From Solirubrobacterales bacterium (GTDB taxonomy: Bacteria > Actinomycetota > Thermoleophilia > Solirubrobacterales > Solirubrobacteraceae): a stretch of DNA of 9,442 nt. Numbering within the stretch: position 1 is the first letter of the stretch; each line of letters begins with the position of its first letter. A program made the position numbers and the translations under genes. The stretch covers positions 1-9,442 of the forward strand of contig WQXW01000045.1 in the NCBI GenBank assembly GCA_009781575.1. Reading direction: 5' to 3'. Below the pieces are notes generated by a model. The model worked only from the letters and a program-made list of their open reading frames with translations. It had not been told where the DNA came from and ran no database searches. Positions 1-8,239 of this stretch are shown piece after piece.

Positions 1-3062
<3,062 letters not shown>

Positions 3063-3064
3063 GG

Positions 3065-4201
3065 TCAGCCGGACGCACCGCGCCCTACCCCCTCCAGAAA
3101 GCGGTCGAAGAGGTGGAGGCTGTCGCGCGGGCCGGGGCCGGCCTCGGGGTGGTACTGGACGCTGGCGGCGGGCACCTCGAGCAGCCGCAGGCCCTCGGCG
3201 GTGCGGTCGTAGAGATTGACGTGTGAGAGCTCGGCCTCGCCGAAGTCGGTGTCGAAGCGAGCGGGCCGACCGGGTTCGAGCGTGTGCGCGCCGCCGGGAG
3301 CCACCACCGCGAAGCCGTGGTTCTGGGAGGTGATCTCCACGCGCCCGGTGTGGAGGTTCTTGACCGGGTGGTTGGCCCCGCGGTGGCCGAAGGGCAGCTT
3401 GAAGGTCTCGAGGCCAAGCGCGCGGCAGAGCAGCTGATGGCCGAGGCATATCCCCCACACCGGCCGGCGCCCCACGAGCGCGCGCACGGTGGCCGCGATG
3501 TGGTCGAGCGCGGCGGGATCGCCGGGCCCGTTGGCCAGCAGCACGGCGTCGGGGTCGTGGGCGAGCAGCTGCGCGGGCGTGCTGGCGGCGGGGTGCAGCT
3601 CCACGCGCGCGCCGCGCGCGAGCAGGTTGCGCACGATCGAGCCCTTCACGCCGGTGTCGAGCACCGCGACGCGCGGCCCCGAGCCCTCCCCCAGCGTGCT
3701 CACCTCGGGGGGGCTGACGAGCGCGGTCAGGTCGCGGCCCAGCATCGGCGGCTCGCGCTCGATCAGCTCGCGCGCCTGGGTCTCGGGGATCGAGCCGGGG
3801 AAGAGCCCGCCCTCCATCGAGCCGGCCTCGCGGATGTGGCGCACGAGCGCGCGCGTGTCGACGCCGGTGATCGCCGGCACGTCGCAGTCGGCGAGCCAAT
3901 CGAGCCAGCCGCGCTCCGCGGAGGGCGCGTCCTCGCGGTTGACCGCCTCGCGCATGATCGCGGCAGCTGCCCAGGGGCGCTCGGACTCCATCGCGGCGGC
4001 GCTCACCCCGTAGTTGCCGATGTGGGGATAGGTGAATGTGATCAGCTGGCCGGCAAAGGAGGGATCGGTGAGCGACTCCTGATAGCCGGACATGCCGGTG
4101 GTGAACACCACCTCGCCGACCGCGTGGCGCGCGGCGCCGCACAGCTCCCCCTCGAAGCGCGCGCCGTCTTGCAGGAGCACGTACGCGTCGCGGGGGCTCA
4201 T
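3065..4201 (-). CDS. carA: Carbamoyl-phosphate synthase small (glutaminase) subunit
   Basis: CarA hydrolyses glutamine and passes ammonia to CarB. The protein is 378 residues, close to the 382 of E. coli. The N-terminal CarA domain has [18 protein letters not shown] and TYPHIGNYG (about residues 35-65), with [14 protein letters not shown] near 111-124. The class I glutamine amidotransferase domain starts near 175. It has the nucleophile elbow WGICLGHQ with Cys252, the SQNHGF segment, and the YHPEAGPGP motif with His351 and Glu353, so the Cys-His-Glu triad is complete. A longer frame extends upstream to 4441, but that part overlaps the isochorismatase-family gene and has no CarA similarity. 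The ATG at 4201-4199 gives [13 protein letters not shown], the expected N-terminus. This start overlaps the upstream stop by one base (TGATG), and the stop lies two bases before carB, so all three genes should be translationally coupled. Confidence 0.98.
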   Translation of the reverse strand: MSPRDAYVLLQDGARFEGELCGAARHAVGEVVFTTGMSGYQESLTDPSFAGQLITFTYPHIGNYGVSAAAMESERPWAAAAIMREAVNREDAPSAERGWLDWLADCDVPAITGVDTRALVRHIREAGSMEGGLFPGSIPETQARELIEREPPMLGRDLTALVSPPEVSTLGEGSGPRVAVLDTGVKGSIVRNLLARGARVELHPAASTPAQLLAHDPDAVLLANGPGDPAALDHIAATVRALVGRRPVWGICLGHQLLCRALGLETFKLPFGHRGANHPVKNLHTGRVEITSQNHGFAVVAPGGAHTLEPGRPARFDTDFGEAELSHVNLYDRTAEGLRLLEVPAASVQYHPEAGPGPRDSLHLFDRFLEGVGRGASG

Positions 4202-4725
4202 CAGATGATCAACCTCTGCACGGCCTTGAACTCGGGCGTGCCGGCGCGCTCGAGCAGCTCGAACAGAGCGGCCTCGACGGTGGTGACAACCGCGCCGGCG
4301 CGCTCCAGACGCTCCAGCCCGCGCTCGTAGTCGATCGCGTGGCGCGAGGCCACCGCGTCGGCGGGCACGTGCACCTCCACCCCGCGCGCGAGCAGGTCGT
4401 GCACGGTCTGCGACACGCACACGTGCGTCTCGATGCCGCACACGACCGCCTGATCGCGGCTGCCCAGATCGAAGCCCTCCGCGCGCGCGGCCGAGAAGAC
4501 CGTCTTCTCCACGCGCGGCTCCTCCCCCAGCCTGAGCTCGGGCGCGCTGTGCCCGAGCCCCTTGGGGTACTGCTCGCTGACGAGCGCGGGCAGCTCGAGG
4601 ATGCGCGCGCCCTCGATCAGCTTGGCGCAGCGCGCGGCGACCTCATCGAACCGTTCATACGGGCGAAAGCCCTCCTGCACGTCGACCACCACGAGCGCCG
4701 CGCGCTGGCGCTGGAGAAGGCTCAT
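4201..4725 (-). CDS. Isochorismatase-family (ISOC-like) cysteine hydrolase
   Basis: The protein is 174 residues with the isochorismatase-like hydrolase fold. The catalytic triad of the family can be placed as Asp15 ([11 protein letters not shown]), Lys74 (VEKTVFSA) and Cys103 ([14 protein letters not shown]). The GIET segment just before the cysteine matches the cis-peptide motif of the family. The ending [11 protein letters not shown] resembles the end of ISOC1/ISOC2-type members (from memory). It lacks the longer lid regions of true isochorismatases and of RutB, so its substrate cannot be named. The ATG at 4725-4723 overlaps the stop of the preceding 124-codon frame (ATGA), and its own stop overlaps the carA start by one base. 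It is therefore part of the pyr operon. A role in pyrimidine or carbamoyl-compound metabolism, such as clearing a damaged or side product, is an inference from position only. The family call is secure; the function is open. Confidence 0.9.
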   Translation of the reverse strand: MSLLQRQRAALVVVDVQEGFRPYERFDEVAARCAKLIEGARILELPALVSEQYPKGLGHSAPELRLGEEPRVEKTVFSAARAEGFDLGSRDQAVVCGIETHVCVSQTVHDLLARGVEVHVPADAVASRHAIDYERGLERLERAGAVVTTVEAALFELLERAGTPEFKAVQRLII

Positions 4726-5096
4726 GCGCCCACCACCCCGCAGGCGAGCGTAGCGGCTTCCAATTCGCTTGCTTGCTCGAGCTGCGCGCGATGGAGTGCG
4801 ATCCCATAAGGATCACACACGTGTTCAATCGGGGTCAGCGCGGCGCGATCGACGGCTCGCGCGGCGAGCGTGGGGCATTTGTTTTTGCTTGCCACACTGA
4901 TCAAGTTGATCAAAGTGGCAACCGCAAATGAACACTCGGCCCCCTCCACTGTCTCCGCCGCCTGCTGGCGGGCAAGGCATACCGTTGGCGTCTGAGCCGC
5001 GCTCTGGCTGCGTCCCCCCAGGAGAGCCGCACCCAAAACAAACCCGGCCCCGGCCGAGGTGCCGTCGCTCCGGGCGAGGGGCACCCCCGCGGTCAT
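4722..5096 (-). CDS. Hypothetical 124-residue ORF coupled to pyrC and the hydrolase gene
   Basis: I do not recognise this protein. The frame starts at an ATG overlapping the pyrC stop (ATGA, 5096-5093) and ends in a TGA overlapping the start of the next gene (ATGA, 4725-4722), so it exactly fills an otherwise 367-base gap in a tightly packed operon. The product would have a weakly hydrophobic N-terminal stretch (SAGAGFVLGAALLGG, about 14-28) that could be a signal or membrane segment, five cysteines (40, 55, 74, 94, 119) and a second hydrophobic stretch near 55-70. Against it: apart from the first 18 codons, codon use is unlike the neighbours, with many A- or T-ending codons (AAA, TTT, TTG, GAA, CAT). 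The region also contains a copy of a repeat motif seen at the ends of the MITE-like element (5011-5034) and a 33-bp palindrome (4889-4921). It could instead be an inserted non-coding element that happens to keep the frame open. Confidence 0.4.
   Translation of the reverse strand: MTAGVPLARSDGTSAGAGFVLGAALLGGRSQSAAQTPTVCLARQQAAETVEGAECSFAVATLINLISVASKNKCPTLAARAVDRAALTPIEHVCDPYGIALHRAQLEQASELEAATLACGVVGA
4889..4921. repeat. 33-bp near-perfect palindrome
   Basis: The arms TTGCCACACTGATCAA and TTGATCAAAGTGGCAA surround a central G at 4905 and match at 14 of 16 positions when one is reverse-complemented. The flanks CATTTG (4876-4881, after GGGG) and CAAATG (4925-4930) extend the symmetry with small bulges. 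Two TGATCA palindromes sit inside, three bases apart. The stretch is markedly AT-richer than its surroundings. No T-run follows on either strand, so it is not a standard intrinsic terminator. A protein-binding operator or an RNA hairpin inside the operon are the alternatives; neither can be chosen from sequence. Confidence 0.7.
5011..5034 (-). repeat. Dispersed motif copy inside the pyr operon
   Basis: The minus strand reads GGGTGCGGCTCTCCTGG at 5034-5018. The 24-base plus-strand block 5011-5034 matches 8207-8230, one end of the MITE-like element, at 21 of 24 positions, and the core also matches the other end (7986-8002) at 15 of 17. No partner in inverted orientation and no flanking direct repeat could be found here, so this is either a solo end, a decayed element or a copy of a short dispersed repeat. 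It lies within the uncharacterised 124-codon frame. Confidence 0.6.
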
Positions 5097-6439
5097 GCGG
5101 CGGCCACCACCGAGAAGACGCGCTCGCGGTAGGCGACGGCGCCCGCGGCGACCGTCAGCAGCACCCGCCCCTGCAGGCGGCGCCCGGCAAAGCAGCAGCC
5201 ATCGGAGCGGCTCTCCCAGCCCTGGGCGCCGGCCACCCACTCCTCCTCCAGGTCGACCAGCGCGAGGTTGGCGGGAGCGCCGGGCGCGATGCGCGCGACC
5301 GGCAGCTCGAACAGCTCGGCGCCGGCGGTCATGCGCTCCACCAGCACTCCCAACGACAGCTCGCCGGTCAGCACGAGGCCGCTGTAGAGCGCAGCGAACG
5401 CGGTCTCGAGGCCCGTGGTGCCCATGGGGGCCTGCTCGAAGGGCACCTCCTTCTCCTCGCGCGCGTGGGGCGCGTGATCGGTGGCCACACACTGGATCGT
5501 GCCGTCGCGCAGCGCGGCAATCAGCGCGCGGCGGTCCTGCTCGGAGCCGAGCGGGGGGTTCATCTTCATGCGGGTGTCCAGGCCCCGCGCCTCCTCTTCG
5601 GTGAGCAGCAGGTGGTGGGGGCTGGCCTCGGCGCTCACGCGCAGCCCCGCCGCGCGGGCGGCGGCGATCGCGCGCACCGAGCGCGCGCAGCTGAGGTGCT
5701 GGATGTGCACGCGCCCGCCCTCGTGGGCGGTGAGCGCCAGATCGCGCGCGACCATCGCCGACTCGCTCGCCGACGGGATGCCGGCGAGGCCGAGCGCGGC
5801 GCTGACGGGGCCCTCGCGCATGCAGCCGCCGCGCGAGAGCGAGGGGTCCTCCTCGTGCAGGGTCAGCACGCCGCCGACCAGGCGCTGATAGATGAGCGCG
5901 CGGCGCAGCACGCCGGCGCTCACCACCGGCAGGCCGTCGTCGGTGAACCCCGTGGCGCCCTCCTCGCGCAGCTCGGCCATCTCGGTGAGCCGCTCGCCGT
6001 GCAGGCCGCAGGTGATCGCGGCCATGAAGCCCACCGGCACGCGCGCTTCGCGCGCGGCGCGGTCGCGCAGCGAGCGCAACAGCGGCGCGGAGTCGAGCAC
6101 CGGCTCGGTGTTGGGCATCGCGATCACCGCGCCAAAGCCGCCGGCGGCGGCGGCGCGCGTGCCGGTCTCCAGATCCTCCTTGTGCTCCTGGCCCGGCGTG
6201 CGCAGGTGCACGTGGGGGTCGAAGAAGGCCGGCAGCAGGTGGCGCCCGTGCCCCTGCACCTCCTCCACGCCCTCCGGGGCTCCGAGCGAGCCGGGCGCGG
6301 CGATCTGCGCGACCTCGCCGCGCCGCACCAGCACGTCGTGGCGCGCGTCGATGCGCTCGCGGGGGTCGAGCACGTGCACCTCGCGCAGGAGCAGATCCGC
6401 TCCAGGCAGCGGTCCGGGGACGAGCAGCGGCGCGCGCAT
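5093..6439 (-). CDS. pyrC: Dihydroorotase, class I
   Basis: PyrC cyclises N-carbamoyl-L-aspartate to dihydroorotate, the third step of UMP synthesis, as a zinc enzyme of the amidohydrolase superfamily. The protein is 448 residues. Visible motifs are DPHVHLRTPG (metal ligands His76, His78), AMPNTEPV (108-114), GFTDDG (Asp167/168, where class I enzymes use an aspartate rather than carbamylated lysine), VHIQHLS (His245/His248 region), SPHHLLLTEE and ATDHAPH (catalytic Asp321), followed by the substrate loop and a C-terminal beta-sandwich with GAPANLALVDL. The ATG at 6439-6437 overlaps the pyrB stop by one base (TGATG). A GTG one codon upstream (6442) would give a GTGA overlap and one more residue. 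No clear ribosome site is present, so coupling to pyrB is likely. Its stop overlaps an ATG of the next frame. Confidence 0.97.
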   Translation of the reverse strand: MRAPLLVPGPLPGADLLLREVHVLDPRERIDARHDVLVRRGEVAQIAAPGSLGAPEGVEEVQGHGRHLLPAFFDPHVHLRTPGQEHKEDLETGTRAAAAGGFGAVIAMPNTEPVLDSAPLLRSLRDRAAREARVPVGFMAAITCGLHGERLTEMAELREEGATGFTDDGLPVVSAGVLRRALIYQRLVGGVLTLHEEDPSLSRGGCMREGPVSAALGLAGIPSASESAMVARDLALTAHEGGRVHIQHLSCARSVRAIAAARAAGLRVSAEASPHHLLLTEEEARGLDTRMKMNPPLGSEQDRRALIAALRDGTIQCVATDHAPHAREEKEVPFEQAPMGTTGLETAFAALYSGLVLTGELSLGVLVERMTAGAELFELPVARIAPGAPANLALVDLEEEWVAGAQGWESRSDGCCFAGRRLQGRVLLTVAAGAVAYRERVFSVVAAA

Positions 6440-7374
6440 CACGCCAGCTGTGGCTCCGGCGCGGCGCGCAGCGGCGCGTGTGTGCCCGACAGCAGCTCAT
6501 ACAGCACCGCCATGCGCACCACGACCCCGGCCTCGACCTGGGCGGCGACGAGCGCCTGGGGTGAGTCGACCACCTCGCCGGAGAGCTCCACGCCGCGGTT
6601 GACCGGCCCGGGGTGCATCACCAGCTGGCGCGGGTGCAGCCGGCGGCGGTTGATCTGATAGTGGGCGGCGTACTCGCGCAGCGAGGGCAGCCACGGCTCG
6701 GTCATGCGCTCGCTCTGCAGGCGCAGCGCGTAGATCACGTCGGCCTCGCCGAGCTGCTCGAGCGTGAAGCGCACCTCGCAACCGAGCGCGGAGATCTCGC
6801 GCGGTATCAGCGTCGGCGGCCCGGCGACCGTGACCGTGGCGCCCATGCGCTGGAAGGCGAGGATGTTGGAGCGGGCCACGCGCGAGTGGGCCACGTCGCC
6901 CACGATCCAGATGTGCGCGCCGTCGAGCGCGCCCAGGCGCTGGATGAGCGTGTAGACATCGAGCAGCGCCTGCGTGGGGTGCTCGTGCTTGCCGTCGCCG
7001 GCGTTGACGATCGCGGCGGTGCACCAGCGCGAGACGAGCGCGGCGGAGCCTGCCCAGGGCGTGCGCAGCACGATCGCGTCGGGCTTGTGCGCGCACAGCG
7101 TGAGCACGGTGTCCTTCAGCGACTCGCCCTTCTCCACGCTCGAGCCGGAGGCGGCGAAGTTGACAACATCGGCCGAGAGGCGCTTGGCGGCGAGCTCGAA
7201 GGATGAGCGGGTGCGCGTGGAGGCCTCGTAGAAGAGGTTCAGCACCATGCGCCCGCGCAGCGTGGGCACCTTCTTGATCTCGCGGTCGGAGACCTCCGCG
7301 AAGCGCGCGGCCTGCGCGACGACACGCTCGATCGCGCCGCGATCCAGTTCCTCGATCGAGAGCAGATGGTTCAC
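6439..7374 (-). CDS. pyrB: Aspartate carbamoyltransferase catalytic subunit
   Basis: PyrB joins carbamoyl phosphate and aspartate to carbamoyl aspartate, the committed step of pyrimidine synthesis. At 311 residues the length is typical of the catalytic chain. The carbamoyl-phosphate site is complete: FYEASTRTRSSFE (STRTR at 52-56), VEKGESLKDT (Lys82/Lys87), HPTQALLD (132-139) and the C-terminal MHPGPVNRG (253-261). The aspartate-domain loop LRLQSERM (218-224) is present. No pyrI regulatory gene is seen, as expected where PyrR controls the operon. The start is GTG at 7374-7372, overlapping the pyrR stop by four bases (GTGA), and GGAGG lies seven bases upstream as a good ribosome site. The stop overlaps pyrC. 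Confidence 0.98.
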   Translation of the reverse strand: MNHLLSIEELDRGAIERVVAQAARFAEVSDREIKKVPTLRGRMVLNLFYEASTRTRSSFELAAKRLSADVVNFAASGSSVEKGESLKDTVLTLCAHKPDAIVLRTPWAGSAALVSRWCTAAIVNAGDGKHEHPTQALLDVYTLIQRLGALDGAHIWIVGDVAHSRVARSNILAFQRMGATVTVAGPPTLIPREISALGCEVRFTLEQLGEADVIYALRLQSERMTEPWLPSLREYAAHYQINRRRLHPRQLVMHPGPVNRGVELSGEVVDSPQALVAAQVEAGVVVRMAVLYELLSGTHAPLRAAPEPQLA

Positions 7375-7931
7375 CCCCCCACCTCCGCGGCGACGGCGGG
7401 CACGATCGCCACCTCGTCGCGCCCGTCGAGCTCGCTCACGCGCACGCGCACGTGCTCGCGGCGCGAGGTGGGCAGGTTCTTGCCGACGTAGTCGGGCCGG
7501 ATCGGCAGCTCCCGGTGGCCGCGGTCGGCGAGCACCGCCAGCTGCACGCGCTCGGGGCGCCCGTAGTCGAAGAGCGCCTCGATCGCCGCGCGCGCGGTGC
7601 GCCCGGTGTAGAGCACGTCGTCCACCACCACCACCGTGTGCCCCCCCGGATCGAACTCGATGTGGGAGGCGTGCACGACGGGCGCGTCGGGCCGCCGTGC
7701 GACGTCGTCGCGATAGAAGCCGATGTCGAGATCGCCCAGCGGAATCGGCACGCCCACCAGCTCCTCCAGCAGCGCGTGCAGCCGCTGCGCGAGAAAGGCG
7801 CCGCGGCGATGGATGCCCACGATCGCAAGCACCCCCGGATCCGGGTTGCGCTCGGCGACCTCGTGTGCGATGCGCACCATCGCCCGCCCCACGTCCTCTT
7901 CGCGGAGCACCACCTTCTCTCTCTCCATCAT
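7371..7931 (-). CDS. pyrR: Bifunctional pyr operon RNA-binding regulator / uracil phosphoribosyltransferase
   Basis: PyrR binds pyr mRNA when UMP or UTP is plentiful, and in many bacteria also converts uracil and PRPP to UMP. The protein is 186 residues, the normal length. It shows the type I phosphoribosyltransferase fold: AIVGIHRRGAFLAQRL (37-51), DLDIGFYRDD (68-76), the PRPP loop VVVVDDVLYTGRTARAA (100-116), and the PyrR-typical LADRGHRELPIRPDYVGKN (134-152) followed by VRVSELDG. Two consecutive ATG codons occur (7931 and 7928). AGGA at 7941-7938 serves the first and AAGGA at 7938-7934 the second, so the start is uncertain by one codon. A PyrR-type hairpin covers the ribosome site immediately upstream, which suggests autoregulation. 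It is the first gene of the pyr operon and overlaps pyrB by four bases. Confidence 0.98.
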   Translation of the reverse strand: MMEREKVVLREEDVGRAMVRIAHEVAERNPDPGVLAIVGIHRRGAFLAQRLHALLEELVGVPIPLGDLDIGFYRDDVARRPDAPVVHASHIEFDPGGHTVVVVDDVLYTGRTARAAIEALFDYGRPERVQLAVLADRGHRELPIRPDYVGKNLPTSRREHVRVRVSELDGRDEVAIVPAVAAEVGG

Positions 7932-7933
7932 TT

Positions 7934-7966
7934 TCCTTCCTGGCCTCGCGGGACCGGGTTAAAGGA
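7934..7966 (-). promoter_or_regulatory. PyrR-binding RNA hairpin over the pyrR ribosome site
   Basis: The RNA reads UCCCGCGAGGCC at 7953-7942, fitting the PyrR-binding loop consensus UCCNGNGAGGYU at all but the last base. It folds as expected: a lower stem UCCUU (7966-7962) with AAGGA (7938-7934), an internal bulge, an upper stem GGUC (7955-7952) with GGCC (7945-7942), and a loop carrying the conserved GAG. The lower stem contains the pyrR Shine-Dalgarno sequence. PyrR binding would thus hide the ribosome site, as reported for M. smegmatis. There is no terminator with a U-run between here and pyrR, so Bacillus-type attenuation is unlikely. Confidence 0.8.
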
Positions 7967-7974
7967 GCAGCAGC

Positions 7975-7983
7975 AATGTATCA
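7975..7983 (-). promoter_or_regulatory. Candidate extended -10 promoter of the pyr operon
   Basis: The minus strand reads TGATACATT at 7983-7975, an extended -10 (TG-N-TANNNT). A start 6-8 bases downstream would fall at about 7969-7967, exactly at the 5' foot of the PyrR hairpin, giving a very short leader. No convincing -35 is seen. Upstream sequence is the MITE-like element, whose target duplication includes the first part of this box. This call rests on spacing and position, not on conservation. Confidence 0.4.
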
Positions 7984-7984
7984 A
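7978..7984 (+). repeat. Target-site duplication, pyrR-side copy
   Basis: GTATCAA directly abuts the left inverted end of the MITE-like element and is repeated in the same orientation at its right edge. On the minus strand it supplies TTGATAC, part of the candidate -10 box of the pyr promoter. Confidence 0.55.
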
Positions 7985-8232
7985 GGGGTGCGGCCCCCCT
8001 GGCGCGGGGTCTCTTCGAACACACCTGTCGCAGTCGCCGTTGGGGGATTCAAAAAGAGGATTCATTCCGCGCGGAACCAATCCAAAAAACAAAACACGAA
8101 ACGGCCGGAGCTCGACCGGCACCGGCACCGGCACCGGCACCGCCGGAGCGAGCGCCGGCGCATTTTGCGGGAATCTGGAGAAAAGCGCTTCCGCAAGCGG
8201 AATCCTCGCCCCTCCAGGAGAACCGCACCCCC
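7985..8232. mobile_element. MITE-like element between rnz and pyrR
   Basis: A 248-bp non-coding segment has inverted ends: GGGGTGCGGCCCCCCTGG at 7985-8002, and the reverse complement of 8214-8232, which reads the same with one extra G and three changes. It is flanked by direct repeats GTATCAA at 7978-7984 and 8233-8239, as expected for a target duplication. Inside are two short palindromes, TTCCGCGCGGAA (8065-8076, within a GGATT/AATCC stem) and TTCCGC-AA-GCGGAA (8189-8202), an A-rich stretch near 8083-8099, and a short ACCGGC repeat. No transposase is present, so it would depend on an enzyme supplied elsewhere. Removing the element and one duplication leaves rnz and pyrR 49 bases apart. A degenerate REP/BIME-like repeat pair is the main alternative. 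Confidence 0.55.
8115..8144 (+). repeat. Short ACCGGC tandem repeat
   Basis: Four perfect copies of ACCGGC (8115-8138) are followed by ACCGCC (8139-8144), inside the MITE-like element. Such a run is prone to slippage, so copy number may vary between strains. Confidence 0.85.
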
Positions 8233-8239
8233 GTATCAA
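8233..8239 (+). repeat. Target-site duplication, rnz-side copy
   Basis: GTATCAA abuts the right inverted end of the MITE-like element. On the minus strand it reads TTGATAC and contains the rnz stop codon TGA (8238-8236), so the insertion occurred at the last codon of rnz without changing the protein. Confidence 0.55.

Noticed and set aside
3284..4330. 348-codon plus-strand frame opposite carA
   Set aside because: It is antisense to a fully supported glutaminase subunit and has no recognisable domain.
4202..4441. 80-codon N-terminal extension of carA
   Set aside because: It lies out of frame within the isochorismatase-family gene and is Arg/Ala-rich with no CarA similarity; the ATG at 4201 restores the family N-terminus.
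4876..4930. Intrinsic terminator at the palindrome
   Set aside because: The stem is AT-rich and on neither strand is it followed by a run of T, and the operon continues with coupled genes downstream.
4722..6500. 592-codon minus-strand frame covering pyrC out of frame
   Set aside because: Only its last 124 codons, after the pyrC stop, can be considered; the rest is a shadow of pyrC in another frame.
4928..6658. 576-codon plus-strand frame opposite pyrC and part of pyrB
   Set aside because: It is the same high-GC antisense artefact; the composition is low complexity and it crosses two real genes.
8115..8144. CRISPR-like repeat
   Set aside because: It is a simple hexanucleotide run with no spacers and no cas genes nearby.
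7934..8232. Bacillus-type pyr attenuator (antiterminator/terminator)
   Set aside because: I could find only the PyrR loop and no GC stem followed by a T-run between it and pyrR.
7928..8239. 103-codon minus-strand frame (TTG start) filling the rnz-pyrR gap
   Set aside because: It would translate straight through both inverted ends of the MITE-like element, the promoter candidate and the PyrR hairpin; the start is a TTG inside the target duplication and the product has no known features.
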